A DNA stretch of 64,000 bases from Armatimonadota bacterium (GCA_013314775.1 JABUFB010000015.1:62001-126000), one strand, 5' to 3'; shown: positions 53,774 through 62,020, numbered from the stretch's first letter. Notes: generated by a model not told the origin, from the sequence alone. Translations and numbers: made by a program.

Positions 53774-54540
53774 TTTCGAATCTGCGAGAAGCTGCCGGTA
53801 CTCTGAAGAGCGTCCTTGGTCTGACATCGGAGCCTGTCGCCGTCAAGTTTCTGACTGATGCGCAGCAGGTAAGTGGCTATGAAGCCCTGCCGAACCGGCG
53901 CTATTGCCAGATGATCATGCAGGCGCGGCGAGGGCAGAAGGTCATCCTGACAGCCGAAAACATCGCCTGTCCGGCGGCCGCGGCAGCATTCGGGTTCAAG
54001 CCGCTCCCACCCAAACTCGCCTCGGGCGAGATGCTGGCCGCCTTCGGCATCTTCGGCAGCCCAGAGGCAGGGAAGGCGACCGTCGACTCAATGCGACGCC
54101 TGAAACAGGGCGAGTATGCGGCTGTGGCTCTCAGTCCGCTGGAGAAAGCCGATTACGAGCCGGACGTGGTTGTGGTCGAGGCTGCCATCGAGCAGCTCAT
54201 GTGGATCGCCTTGGCCGCCCGCTACGAAACAGGGGGGAGGGCCGAGTTCACGACGGCCATTCTCCAGGCCACCTGCGAGGACACCACCGTATTGCCCTTC
54301 CTCACCGGTGAACTCAACGCAACCCTGGGCTGCTATGGATGTCGGGAAGCGACAGATATGGGGTCGGAGGAGACGGTCATCGGCTTCCCCGGTGGGCTGC
54401 TGGATGCTGTGGTTCGTGGCCTGCACGAACTTGGGCGAAAGGCGCTTCCGCGGGTTCGCGCAAAAGGCGCTTACCAGCGTCTGGCAGGCTGTGTCGTTGG
54501 AGACACCAATGAAACAACAAGGAGCGCGTCGTCCACATGA
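53770..54540 (+). CDS. DUF169-family protein
   Basis: A 256-residue protein starting at TTG within the ferredoxin stop. EPVAVKFLTDAQQV, RYCQMIMQARRGQKVILTAENIACPAAAAAFGF and TLGCYGCREATDMG with VIGFPGGLLD are typical of DUF169, a family of unknown function common near thiol and anaerobic redox genes. Conserved cysteines in CP and CYGC may bind a metal or cluster. The last residues (ETTRSASST) overlap the next gene by four bases. Confidence 0.82.
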   Translation: MISNLREAAGTLKSVLGLTSEPVAVKFLTDAQQVSGYEALPNRRYCQMIMQARRGQKVILTAENIACPAAAAAFGFKPLPPKLASGEMLAAFGIFGSPEAGKATVDSMRRLKQGEYAAVALSPLEKADYEPDVVVVEAAIEQLMWIALAARYETGGRAEFTTAILQATCEDTTVLPFLTGELNATLGCYGCREATDMGSEETVIGFPGGLLDAVVRGLHELGRKALPRVRAKGAYQRLAGCVVGDTNETTRSASST

Positions 54541-55040
54541 AGGGTACGCAAGTCGTAGCGTTGATTGTGGTGCTGATCGTGATTGCCGGAGTGGTTGTCG
54601 CAAAGAGCAGACGCGGAGAGCAGCCAAGCGGCCCGCCTGTCCCCGTGGAGAGCGTCGCTGCTCCGGATGCGGCGCCGCCGGCCGAGACAGAAGCCGCCGA
54701 CACCGCCCCCGCCGACGAGACTGATACGGCAGCAGAAGCGAGCGCCGACACCGGTGAACAGTTGCCCAAACTGCTCGAACTGGGCTCGGTCGGCTGTAAG
54801 CCCTGCGAATACATGGCGCCGATCATTGATTCGCTCGAGAAAGAACTTGCCGGCAAGGTGTTCGTGAAATTCTACGACGTCAATGAGAACTCGGCCATCG
54901 CTGAGCAGTACCAGATCATGACTATTCCCACACAGATCTTCCTCGATGCCGAGGGCAAAGAGCTGTTCCGCCACATTGGCGTTTTCGAGAAAGAGGAGAT
55001 CCTGGCGAAGCTCAAAGAACTCGGGATGCTGAAGGAGTGA
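54537..55040 (+). CDS. membrane-anchored thioredoxin-like protein
   Basis: A 167-residue protein with an N-terminal signal anchor (VVALIVVLIVIAGVVVA), an acidic Ala/Pro linker (roughly 30-75), and a periplasmic thioredoxin domain with CKPC (SVGCKPCEYMAPIID) and the TIPTQIFLDAEGKELFRHIG cis-Pro region. The thioredoxin domain closely resembles that of the fusion protein at 51079. It would be re-reduced by the CcdA homologue encoded next, five bases away. Confidence 0.9.
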   Translation: MKGTQVVALIVVLIVIAGVVVAKSRRGEQPSGPPVPVESVAAPDAAPPAETEAADTAPADETDTAAEASADTGEQLPKLLELGSVGCKPCEYMAPIIDSLEKELAGKVFVKFYDVNENSAIAEQYQIMTIPTQIFLDAEGKELFRHIGVFEKEEILAKLKELGMLKE

Positions 55041-55044
55041 CCCA

Positions 55045-55731
55045 ATGGACGGTCTCATGCAGACGCTGGAACAGGCCATGAAGGAGTCTTCATGGCTGGT
55101 GGTCCCCCTTGTATTCCTGGGGGGGGCAGCCACCGGGATGAACCCGTGCGTATACCCCACGATCCCCGTGATCATCGGCTTCATCTCGGGACAGCAGACA
55201 CATACAAAGGCCCGTGGCCTGGCGCTGGCGCTGACTTTTGTGCTGGGGCTTGCCATCACCTATGTGGTCCTCGGTGTCACGGTGGGGTTCATCGGTGATG
55301 TCCTCGGCCTGTCGCGCACCGGGTGGATGTACATCGTCGCTGCGATCTGCATTGTCGTCGGCTTGAACATGGCGGGGCTGCTGCCCATCAACTTCTCCAC
55401 CTGGGCCCCCGGACAGTCGAAATGGTCGGAGATGAGCGGTTTCGCCGGGGCCCTGGTTCTCGGAATGCTCTTTGGCCTGGTGGCCAGCCCCTGCGCGATG
55501 CCGATCCTCACCCTGATCCTTGCACTCATCGCCTCGAAGGGCGAGGTCGCTTACGGATCGGTGCTCATGTTCGCTTACGCCGTGGGCCACGGTCTGCCGC
55601 TCATTATCATCGGCACGGTTGCCGGCGCACTCACCAGCCTGGAGCGTTTCACCGGCTACTCCGTCATCATCCAACGCGTGGGCGGATGGCTGCTCATCGT
55701 GGTCGGAGCGTACTTTATCTGGACCGCCTGA
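55045..55731 (+). CDS. ccdA: CcdA/DsbD-like transmembrane thiol transporter
   Basis: A 228-residue protein with six membrane helices. The two key cysteine positions are in GMNPCVYPTIPVIIGF (helix 1) and VASPCAMPILTLILALI (helix 4), exactly as in CcdA. It transfers electrons from cytoplasmic thioredoxin across the membrane to periplasmic thioredoxins, here probably those at 51079 and 54537. The arrangement with a thioredoxin gene directly before it is typical. Confidence 0.93.
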   Translation: MDGLMQTLEQAMKESSWLVVPLVFLGGAATGMNPCVYPTIPVIIGFISGQQTHTKARGLALALTFVLGLAITYVVLGVTVGFIGDVLGLSRTGWMYIVAAICIVVGLNMAGLLPINFSTWAPGQSKWSEMSGFAGALVLGMLFGLVASPCAMPILTLILALIASKGEVAYGSVLMFAYAVGHGLPLIIIGTVAGALTSLERFTGYSVIIQRVGGWLLIVVGAYFIWTA

Positions 55732-55768
55732 GCCTTGATCTCGGGCGAATCACGAGAGGCCGATCCGC

Positions 55769-55942
55769 TTGGGTTCCTGGAAGCTGCTGTTGCTCATTGC
55801 CCTGCTGTTCTGTCTTGTCTCCGGGTTATTCGACCCGGCCGAAACGCGAGACGATGATGCAAGCTGTGGTTGTGCTTTCACACCAGGTACACTCACCCAG
55901 CCGGGGCGTCATCCCGGCGAAACTATTCACTATGTGAGGTAA
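55769..55942 (+). CDS. small single-pass or secreted peptide with CGC
   Basis: A 57-codon frame starting at TTG 55769 encodes a hydrophobic segment (LGSWKLLLLIALLFCLVSGLF split as LLLLIALLFCLV) and a polar tail with ASCGCAFTPG. A GAGAGG lies about nine bases before the TTG and the frame fits the gap between ccdA and the next gene exactly, with six bases to spare. It is too short for firm prediction but has the look of a real small membrane protein possibly serving the redox relay. Confidence 0.5.
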   Translation: MGSWKLLLLIALLFCLVSGLFDPAETRDDDASCGCAFTPGTLTQPGRHPGETIHYVR

Positions 55943-55948
55943 AGACCC

Positions 55949-56314
55949 ATGACACGAGTGCTGCTCACGCTGTTGATCCTTGTTGTTTCCGTCACTGTTT
56001 TCGCCGCCGATGTTCCCGTGAAGGTGTATGTTGACGGCAAGCTTCAAACCTACAGCCCTCCGGCCATACTGCGCGGAGGGTCAGTCTACGTTCCCCTGCG
56101 CGCGGGAGCGAAATCACTGGGTATCGATGTGAAGTGGATCGCGGCCAGCCAGACTGCTCAGATCTGCACGGATATTGGCTGCACGCTCATCCCGAAGAGC
56201 GATGGCATCATCGTCAATGGCAGCCTGCTTCTGCCGCTGCGGAAGATGGGCGAGGCCACCGGCGCGAAAGTCAGCTGGGACCCAGCAGAAAAGGCCGTGC
56301 GGATCAATAAGTGA
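55949..56314 (+). CDS. secreted copper-amine-oxidase-N-like domain protein
   Basis: A 121-residue protein with a signal peptide (LLTLLILVVSVTVFAA) and the stalk domain found at the N terminus of copper amine oxidases: VYVDGKLQTYSPPAILRGGSVYVPLRAGAKSLGIDVKW and a second half GIIVNGSLLLPLRKMGEATGAKVSWDP. Two such half repeats make one domain. Such domains occur in many Firmicutes/Armatimonadota exported proteins; the binding role is unknown. It ends the operon-like run that began at 48769. Confidence 0.85.
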   Translation: MTRVLLTLLILVVSVTVFAADVPVKVYVDGKLQTYSPPAILRGGSVYVPLRAGAKSLGIDVKWIAASQTAQICTDIGCTLIPKSDGIIVNGSLLLPLRKMGEATGAKVSWDPAEKAVRINK

Positions 56315-56400
56315 GCGTTGCCTGCCGCACGCGCGGGTAGACGCCGCAAATGATCGACCTTGCTCAAGGTCACTGCGCGAGTTGGACTCGAAGGGGCTGA

Positions 56401-56802
56401 AGCAATACGCAGCCGGAATCCGTCGCGCGGTACAGGCACGCGGCTCGCATCCTCAAAGGGCTTGCGAACGAGACACGGCTGGCGATCCTTAACTGCCTCG
56501 CTGATGGCGAGTGCTGTGTGAGCGAACTGGCCGAACGTCTCGGTGTCGATCAGCACAGCATCTCCAGCCATCTGGCCGTACTTCGCGCGCAGGGGATTGT
56601 GAGCCAACGGCGAGATGGCATGCGTATGCGATATTGAGCGAATACCCCCTGCGCGCTCAGATTTTGCGACTGCATGGAACATGTGTGCGACAGGGGCCGA
56701 GGCCTGGCCCCTTCGAGTGACGCACGCCCCAACGGAGGCATCGATTGGGTACCGTTACTGGAACGATTCAAGCTGGCGTTTGCGGGTTCGTTACGAGCGT
56801 GA
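56401..56802 (+). pseudogene. decayed ArsR-family repressor with in-frame TGA
   Basis: The frame from 56401 reads ARILKGLANETRLAILNCLADGECCVSELAERLGVDQHSISSHLAVLRAQGIVSQRRDGMRMRY, clear ArsR wing-helix sequence (given here in parts: GECCVSELAERLG, HSISSHLAVLRAQG). It then meets TGA at 56635-56637. Beyond the stop the same frame continues ANTPCALRFCDCMEHVCD, which aligns with the C-terminal helix of the ArsR at 48280 (RMPCVARFFECVDEV). No in-frame start precedes the domain. A nonsense mutation plus loss of the start is inferred. Confidence 0.75.
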
Positions 56803-57071
56803 CGGCCACGTCCGAAGACCAACAGCATGTGTGCTTTGAGGTGGACAGCACCTGCAGCACCATCAAGGCCCTGGCTGGCACACTGCCCGATGTGGACACG
56901 TATGCCGAAATCGGGGCAGGCTTCGATGGAGAGCTGTGGTCAGCGATCCGATCCTGGCTGAAGGGATGCTGCAGCGGGTGCGTCGTTCCTTCCGGGCTGT
57001 TCAAAGCCATGCAGATAGCCGCAGGGGTCGCCCTGCCCGTGGCTGCCGGAATGGAGTTCACCAAAGAGTGA
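56745..57071 (+). CDS. small conserved Cys-rich protein (DUF6951-like)
   Basis: A 108-residue protein starting at TTG 56745 with CGGAGG seven bases before it. VTGTIQAGVCGFVTSVTATSED, DSTCSTIKALAG and CCSGCVVPSGLFKAMQIAAGVALPVAAGMEF have the pattern of a small conserved family with Cys in a CGF motif, in S-x-C and in CPVPSG-like positions. I associate it with DUF6951, which is uncharacterised. It overlaps the dead arsR frame. A metal-binding or thiol role is inferred from its neighbourhood. Confidence 0.6.
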   Translation: MGTVTGTIQAGVCGFVTSVTATSEDQQHVCFEVDSTCSTIKALAGTLPDVDTYAEIGAGFDGELWSAIRSWLKGCCSGCVVPSGLFKAMQIAAGVALPVAAGMEFTKE

Positions 57072-57210
57072 AGGATGGCGATGTTGCTGGGCGCTCAGCC
57101 GCATAGGCCTGATATCTGCGGACAGAGTGTATTATCCAGGGACACAAGACGCATCACGAACTTGGACAAATATGACCTGATGCGCTTCTAACAAAGAGAA
57201 GGCCTGAGCG

Positions 57211-57640
57211 ATGACGAAAGTGTTGATCGCGGTGGGCGCATGCCTGATCCTGTCTATTGCCGCAATGGCCGATCCCCAGGTTCAATTCCCAATCACCACA
57301 AATGACAACAGTGTTGACCAAGTAGGCGTTCGGATCAGGACCCGCCGGCCGTGGAAGACCCGCCAGGCACGCTGAGCGCCGAACTGTCTCCGGCCCCGTT
57401 GCCCGACGAACTGCTGCCGCGAGCCTACGCTGAGCGCCCTGAAATGCTGGCGGCGGAAGCCCAGATCGCGCGTTACGACGCCAAACAGCATCAAGCGGCT
57501 GCCGGTCTTCAACCGGAGGTGCGGGCCATCGCAAGTTACTACCTGGAGGGCACATCACTCTCCCTGAACTACGCCAACTGGTATCTCGGAGTGCGAGCGT
57601 CCCTTCCGCTGCGCGATTCCGTCGCTCCGGAGAGCCCAAC
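57211..57640 (+). pseudogene. remnants of a TolC-like outer-membrane efflux protein
   Basis: A start with signal peptide (MTKVLIAVGACLILSIAAMA, 57211 on) breaks off at 57375. A second frame from about 57351 reads [49 protein letters not shown], which matches the periplasmic helical hairpin of TolC-type proteins (LxxRPELxAAEAQIxAA, A-x-L-PxV). The remaining strands and second half are absent. It is a deletion remnant between the ars units, suggesting that an RND-like or Cus-like exporter was lost. Confidence 0.6.
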
Positions 57641-57665
57641 GCACCCTGGACGCCGCGCCCAAGGG

Positions 57666-57704
57666 TTGACAATACCGCGTCATTGGTTTATCGTAGAATT
57701 ACGA
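57666..57704 (+). promoter_or_regulatory. promoter and operator of the second arsR
   Basis: TTGACA (57666-57671), 17 bases, TATCGT (57689-57694) form the promoter. The palindrome ATCGTA-GAAT-TACGAT (centred 57697-57698; 14-base core TCGTAGAATTACGA at 57691-57704) overlaps both the -10 box and the start codon ATG at 57704. The message would be almost leaderless, and bound repressor would block transcription. The same core in reverse orientation recurs at 58075. Confidence 0.8.
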
Positions 57705-58054
57705 TGAAACAGACCAACACACCGAATCCGCTCGAGTGTTGCAACCCCATCGATGGTGCAACGGATGCGCCTCAGTGGCCCAATCGGGACGATGAACTGG
57801 CGGCGCTTGCCAAGGCCCTGGCCCATCCAGCCCGCGTGCGAATTGTGCGCTACCTGCTGGCTCAGGAGGAAGGGAGCTGCATCTGCGGGGATATTTGTGA
57901 ACAGGTTCCTCTCGCCCAATCAACAGTATCGCAACACTTGAAGGTGCTCAAGCGTGCGGGCCTGATCCACGGGCGCGTTGACGGACCTCGGGTCTGCTAC
58001 TGCGTTGATCGCTCTCGGCTTGTAAGGATGCGGGAACTTCTGGGGGGGCTGTGA
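57704..58054 (+). CDS. arsR: ArsR-family metalloregulatory repressor, second copy
   Basis: A 116-residue winged-helix repressor with an N-terminal extension bearing [68 protein letters not shown] shows the family fold (in parts: [26 protein letters not shown]) with cysteines C49/C51-like in CICGDIC. It differs from the repressor at 48280 in sequence and in operator. It most probably controls itself and the downstream AhpD-like, Usp, ACR3, ArsM and ArsC genes, because its operator is present before and after its own gene. Confidence 0.92.
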   Translation: MKQTNTPNPLECCNPIDGATDAPQWPNRDDELAALAKALAHPARVRIVRYLLAQEEGSCICGDICEQVPLAQSTVSQHLKVLKRAGLIHGRVDGPRVCYCVDRSRLVRMRELLGGL

Positions 58055-58074
58055 TCCGGTTTTGCCCTCATTCA

Positions 58075-58088
58075 TCGTAATTCTACGA
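58075..58088. promoter_or_regulatory. second ArsR operator, inverse copy of the first
   Basis: TCGTAATTCTACGA is the exact reverse complement of the core at 57691-57704. It lies 20 bases after the arsR stop and 12 bases before the start of the AhpD-like gene, so it could control a promoter there or form a repression loop with the first site. Confidence 0.8.
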
Positions 58089-58099
58089 AAGACGAAGAG

Positions 58100-58453
58100 A
58101 TGCACCACACGAACAGTCCCCATCAGGCCCCAATGTTCACAGCGCAGGTCGCTGAGCTCGTCTTTGTCGGGGCGTCAATCGGCGCCAACTGCGAACTGTG
58201 CCTGCGGTGGCACCACAAGCACGCCAGGGAACTCGGAGTGTCCGATAGGGACATGGCGAGCGCGGTCTCCGTCGCCCAGATGGTGAAGGAGATGCCTGCC
58301 AGGCGCGTGCTCGCCCTTGCGGATCGCCTGGGAATAAGCGACGACCCGGGTGACGATGTTTCGCCATGTTGTGTCAATAGCGATGCACCGTGTTGCTGTG
58401 CGGACGATGACGAAGACGGGCTGTGCTGCGGCGATGAGACGGACGGTGCCTGA
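58100..58453 (+). CDS. AhpD/carboxymuconolactone-decarboxylase-like protein with Cys-rich tail
   Basis: A 117-residue protein. LVFVGASIGANCELCLRWHHKHARELG contains the CxxC-x3-H element (CELCLRWHH) of AhpD-type peroxidase/CMD proteins. The C-terminal 35 residues are very acidic and rich in Cys (SPCCVNSDAPCCCADDDED, CCGDE), unlike the family. The tail could bind As(III) or another soft metal. It is the first gene after the second operator. Confidence 0.82.
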   Translation: MHHTNSPHQAPMFTAQVAELVFVGASIGANCELCLRWHHKHARELGVSDRDMASAVSVAQMVKEMPARRVLALADRLGISDDPGDDVSPCCVNSDAPCCCADDDEDGLCCGDETDGA

Positions 58454-58507
58454 CCCGCAGATGCCAATGGATCATCTCTGACAAGCTAAGCAGAGGAGGC
58501 GTGTGGT

Positions 58508-59401
58508 ATGTTTTCACGAGCGCTGGTCGGAGTGGATTTCTCGGAGCCGTCGGCGGCGGTTCTGTCATGCCTGCCGCGTCTCGCGCCCGCAGGGCTGCGC
58601 GAAATAGTCTTGGGCCATGTGGTTTATGTAGCCAACACCCCGGGCCTGGAGACCATGCTGCAGGACTGGGCGAATCCTCAGTTGGCCAGGGAGGCCGAGA
58701 AGCTGAAGGCGGCCGGTTTCGCGGTAACAACCGACATCCGCCTGGGTGTGCCCGCAGTGGTGCTTTCCGAAATGGCGGAAGCCCATGATGTTTCGGTCAT
58801 CGTAGTTGGCTCCCACGGTCGCAGCGCCCTTGGCCGTGTTCTTCTTGGTAGCGTATCCTCCGGGGTTATGCACCAGACGCACCGTCCCGTTCTCTTGATT
58901 CGGGTACAGATCTGTGAGACGGAGGCCGGCTCCAGCTGTGAGGCGCCGTGCTCCAACCTGTTCGGCCATATCTTGTTCGCCACGGATTTCTCGTACGGCA
59001 GTAAGCACGCGTTCAGCCGGCTCAAGCAGATAGTGGCCGCGACGAAAGCCAAATGCACCCTTCTGCATGTGCAGGACAAAGCCGTAATGAAGCACCAAAT
59101 GGCCCGCCTGGATGAGTTCAACGCGACCGACTCGGCCCGTCTTCACGACCTCAAGAAGGAGCTGGAGGCAGTTGGCGCTGCGGGTGTTGACATCCGCATC
59201 GAACTGGGCTCTCCCGCGCGCCTGATCACTGAACACGCCGGCACGGATGATCATACTCTGGTCGTCATGAGCACCCGAGGACGCGGTGCTCTGGCCGAGG
59301 TCATGGTCGGGAGCATCGCTATGAATGTGGCCAGACTCTCTCCCATCCCGGTCCTCTTCATCCCGGCACCTGAGCAGCCCCACGCAGGCGGGAGCGACTA
59401 A
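58508..59401 (+). CDS. tandem universal stress protein
   Basis: A 297-residue protein with two Usp domains. The first has LVGVDFSEPSAAVLS and VVGSHGRSALGRVLLGSVSSGVMHQTHRPVLLIR; the second HILFATDFSYGSKHAFSRL and VMSTRGRGALAEVMVGSIAMNVARLSPIPVLFIP. Both contain the G-2x-G-9x-G(S/T) ATP-binding pattern. Usp genes are common beside arsenic exporters; its role in the response is not defined. A Cys-containing linker CETEAGSSCEAPC joins the domains. Confidence 0.88.
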   Translation: MFSRALVGVDFSEPSAAVLSCLPRLAPAGLREIVLGHVVYVANTPGLETMLQDWANPQLAREAEKLKAAGFAVTTDIRLGVPAVVLSEMAEAHDVSVIVVGSHGRSALGRVLLGSVSSGVMHQTHRPVLLIRVQICETEAGSSCEAPCSNLFGHILFATDFSYGSKHAFSRLKQIVAATKAKCTLLHVQDKAVMKHQMARLDEFNATDSARLHDLKKELEAVGAAGVDIRIELGSPARLITEHAGTDDHTLVVMSTRGRGALAEVMVGSIAMNVARLSPIPVLFIPAPEQPHAGGSD

Positions 59402-59450
59402 GGTGTCACGCGGCAGGCGCAGTAGTCGGCGGAGGCATCTATGACCCAGC

Positions 59451-59485
59451 CGATGCGACTCGGACGCAGCGCCCGAGTCGCATCG
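59451..59485. terminator. perfect 13-bp inverted repeat between usp and the arsenite exporter gene
   Basis: CGATGCGACTCGG (59451-59463) pairs with CCGAGTCGCATCG (59473-59485) across a 9-base loop. No T-run follows, so it could be an attenuating hairpin, a protein-binding palindrome or a poor terminator. Confidence 0.45.
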
Positions 59486-59580
59486 AACTTGGACGCATTG
59501 CACACTGAGCGCGTCCCTGCCCGGCCGAAAGCGGGACGCACGTGGCGATCGCAAGCACAATACTGAGAGGTTCTTACGTC

Positions 59581-60660
59581 ATGTCACCCAGCATCGTTCA
59601 GCGCCTTTCCTTCCTGGACCGGTACCTCACTCTGTGGATCTTCCTGGCCATGGGCTTCGGGGTCGCTCTCGGGTACCTGCTCCCGGACCTGGTGCATGCG
59701 GTGAACGCCGCCTCGCAGGTGGGCACCACCTCGATCCCACTCGCAATCGGCCTGATCCTTATGATGTACCCGCCCCTTGCCAAGGTGAAGTACGAAGAGC
59801 TCGGTGGGGTTTTCCGCAATGGTAAGGTCCTCGCCCTGTCTCTCGTCCAGAACTGGATCATCGGACCCGTGCTCATGTTCCTGCTGGCGATCGTTTTCCT
59901 CCGGGGATACCAGGAATACATGTATGGGCTCATCATGATCGGGCTGGCGCGCTGCATCGCCATGGTCATAGTCTGGAATGAGCTGGCGGAAGGCGACACC
60001 GAGTACTGCGCAGGCCTGGTGGCGTTCAACAGCATCTTCCAGGTCCTCTTCTTCTCTGTCTACGCGTACGTGTTCATCACAGTACTCCCGCCGCTCTTCG
60101 GCATCGAGGGAACCACTGTGTCCGTGACCATGGGCCAGATCGCCCAGAGCGTCTTCATCTACCTGGGCATCCCATTCCTGGCAGGGCTCATCACCCGGTT
60201 TGCGCTCATCAGGGCCAAGGGGCGCGAGTGGTACGAGCATCAGTTCATCCCGCGCATCAGCCCTGTCACGCTGATCGCCCTCCTGTTCACCATCGTGGTC
60301 ATGTTCTCTCTCAAGGGCGAAGTCATCGTTGAGCTGCCGCTGGACGTCCTGCGCATCGCCGTCCCCTTGCTCATCTACTTCGTGGTGATGTTCCTGGTCT
60401 CGTTCTTCATGAGCATGAGAATCGGGGCAACTTACGGCCAGACGGTCACACTGTCTTTCACCGCTGCCAGCAACAATTTCGAGCTCGCCATCGCCGTGGC
60501 GGTGGCGGTCTTCACAATCTCATCCGGCGAGGCCTTCGCCGCCGTCATCGGGCCCCTGGTGGAAGTGCCGGTACTCATCGGTCTTGTCAACGTGGCCCTG
60601 TGGCTGCGGAAACGCTACTTCCCGACCGAGACCCTATCACCAAGTCTGGCCTGTGAGTAA
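59581..60660 (+). CDS. acr3: ACR3-type arsenite exporter
   Basis: A 359-residue membrane protein with ten helices. [25 protein letters not shown] is the standard opening; [34 protein letters not shown] (with the essential Cys) and [18 protein letters not shown] are the ACR3 signatures. It extrudes As(III) using the proton motive force. ATG 59581 is favoured by GAGAGG about ten bases before it; the in-frame start at 59542 adds 13 residues. Confidence 0.95.
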   Translation: MSPSIVQRLSFLDRYLTLWIFLAMGFGVALGYLLPDLVHAVNAASQVGTTSIPLAIGLILMMYPPLAKVKYEELGGVFRNGKVLALSLVQNWIIGPVLMFLLAIVFLRGYQEYMYGLIMIGLARCIAMVIVWNELAEGDTEYCAGLVAFNSIFQVLFFSVYAYVFITVLPPLFGIEGTTVSVTMGQIAQSVFIYLGIPFLAGLITRFALIRAKGREWYEHQFIPRISPVTLIALLFTIVVMFSLKGEVIVELPLDVLRIAVPLLIYFVVMFLVSFFMSMRIGATYGQTVTLSFTAASNNFELAIAVAVAVFTISSGEAFAAVIGPLVEVPVLIGLVNVALWLRKRYFPTETLSPSLACE

Positions 60661-60670
60661 GGAGACAGCC

Positions 60671-61483
60671 ATGGACGACATCAAGCAAGTTGTGCGCGAC
60701 AACTACGGGGAGATCGCTCGGCGGAATGCGGAGGGCCGCCGCGAGGGCATCGTGACGCGCTCCGACGCGGTTGCCATCGGCTACGACGAGACTGATCTCA
60801 CGAGCGTACCGGAAGGCGCTAATATGGGGCTCGGCTGCGGGAACCCGACCGCAATCGCGGGTCTCAAGCCAGGCGAGACCGTGCTCGACCTCGGTTCCGG
60901 CGGAGGATTCGACTGCTTCCTTGCCGCGAATGCAGTCGGGCCCGAAGGCCGAGTCATCGGCGTGGACATGACAGAGGCGATGATTTGCGCCGCCCGTGCC
61001 AACGCCGAGAAGGGCGGCTACCACAACGTAGAGTTCCGCCTGGGCGAGATTGAGGCTCTGCCGGTGGACAGCAGCTCGGTGGATGTCATCATCAGCAACT
61101 GCGTCATCAACCTCGTGCCTGACAAGGCCGCGGCTTTCGCCGAGGCCTTCCGGGTGCTGAAGCCCGGCGGGAGGCTCCACGTGTCCGACATCGTGCTGGG
61201 AGGTGACGCGCCGCAGGAGATACTCGAAAGCGTTGCCGCCTACGTTAACTGCGTGGCCGGAGCCGTCAGCCGCGAGGAGTACCTGAGCAGGATGGCGGAA
61301 GCGGGGTTCGTTGACATCACCGTCGAGTGTGAGAAGGATGCCGCCAATTTGCTCAACGGCTGCTGTTCCACCGATGACGGCGAGGGCTGCTGCTGTTCTT
61401 CGTGCGATGCCCTGCCCGAAGCGCCCGAGGGGCTTGTGATATCGATTACGGTGAGCGCAACGAAACCGACTGGAAGTGAGTGA
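60671..61483 (+). CDS. arsM: arsenite S-adenosylmethionine methyltransferase
   Basis: A 270-residue methyltransferase. [36 protein letters not shown] joins the conserved cysteine site (GLGCGNP) to SAM motif [14 protein letters not shown] has the second As-binding Cys, and [14 protein letters not shown] the third. It methylates trivalent arsenic, feeding products to exporters such as ArsP. A Cys cluster ([17 protein letters not shown]) near the C terminus resembles the tail of the AhpD-like protein and exists in some ArsM proteins as extra binding ligands. AAGGAGA precedes the ATG. Confidence 0.95.
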   Translation: MDDIKQVVRDNYGEIARRNAEGRREGIVTRSDAVAIGYDETDLTSVPEGANMGLGCGNPTAIAGLKPGETVLDLGSGGGFDCFLAANAVGPEGRVIGVDMTEAMICAARANAEKGGYHNVEFRLGEIEALPVDSSSVDVIISNCVINLVPDKAAAFAEAFRVLKPGGRLHVSDIVLGGDAPQEILESVAAYVNCVAGAVSREEYLSRMAEAGFVDITVECEKDAANLLNGCCSTDDGEGCCCSSCDALPEAPEGLVISITVSATKPTGSE

Positions 61484-61489
61484 TTCCGC

Positions 61490-61924
61490 GTGGCGCAACT
61501 GAAAGTGCTCTTCCTTTGCACCGGCAATTCCTGCCGCAGCCAGATGGCCGAAGGTTGGGCCCGGGCGCTCAAGGGCGACGTGATCGAGCCCTACTCGGCG
61601 GGTATTGAGACCCACGGGATGAACCCCAACGCAATCAAGGTGATGGCTGAAGCGGGGGTGGACATCTCCGGACAGCGATCGAAGCACGTGGACGAGCTTG
61701 ACGGGATCGAGTTTGACTATGTGGTTACCGTATGCGACAACGCCCACGAGTCCTGCCCCCTGTTTCCAGGAAAGACGAAAGTGGTCCACAAGGGGTTCGA
61801 CGATCCTCCGCGGCTGGCCAGAGACGCAGCCACTGAGGAGGAGGCCCTCGGCCACTACCGCCGGGTGAGGGACGAGATCCGGGAGTTCGTGGAGACCTTG
61901 CCGGACGCACTTGATGGTCCGTAG
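61490..61924 (+). CDS. arsC: arsenate reductase, low-molecular-weight phosphatase type
   Basis: A 144-residue enzyme with the P-loop CTGNSCRSQMAEGW at the N terminus, catalytic cysteine first, and VCDNAHESCPLFPG carrying the C-terminal redox cysteines of thioredoxin-coupled ArsC. It reduces As(V) to As(III) with thioredoxin as donor, which suits the thioredoxin-rich neighbourhood. The start is GTG, six bases after the arsM stop. Confidence 0.94.
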   Translation: MAQLKVLFLCTGNSCRSQMAEGWARALKGDVIEPYSAGIETHGMNPNAIKVMAEAGVDISGQRSKHVDELDGIEFDYVVTVCDNAHESCPLFPGKTKVVHKGFDDPPRLARDAATEEEALGHYRRVRDEIREFVETLPDALDGP

Positions 61925-61991
61925 GGTCCAGCGGCCCTGGATCCGGCGAGGCATGGTATCGGCCCTGCAAGCCACCAGATGACGATTATTC

Positions 61992-62020
61992 CGGGACTGC
62001 TTCCGGCAGAAGCAGTCCCG
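61992..62020. terminator. 12-bp hairpin after arsC
   Basis: CGGGACTGCTTC (61992-62003) pairs with GAAGCAGTCCCG (62009-62020) with a 5-base loop. It lies 68 bases after the end of the ars run and could terminate it; there is no T-tail. The rest of 61925-62141 holds nothing else I can support. Confidence 0.5.

Noticed and set aside
56745-56840. Continuation of the dead ArsR frame to 56802 as the true start of the next gene
   Set aside because: The next gene has its own CGGAGG and TTG start in a different frame and homogenous small-protein sequence.
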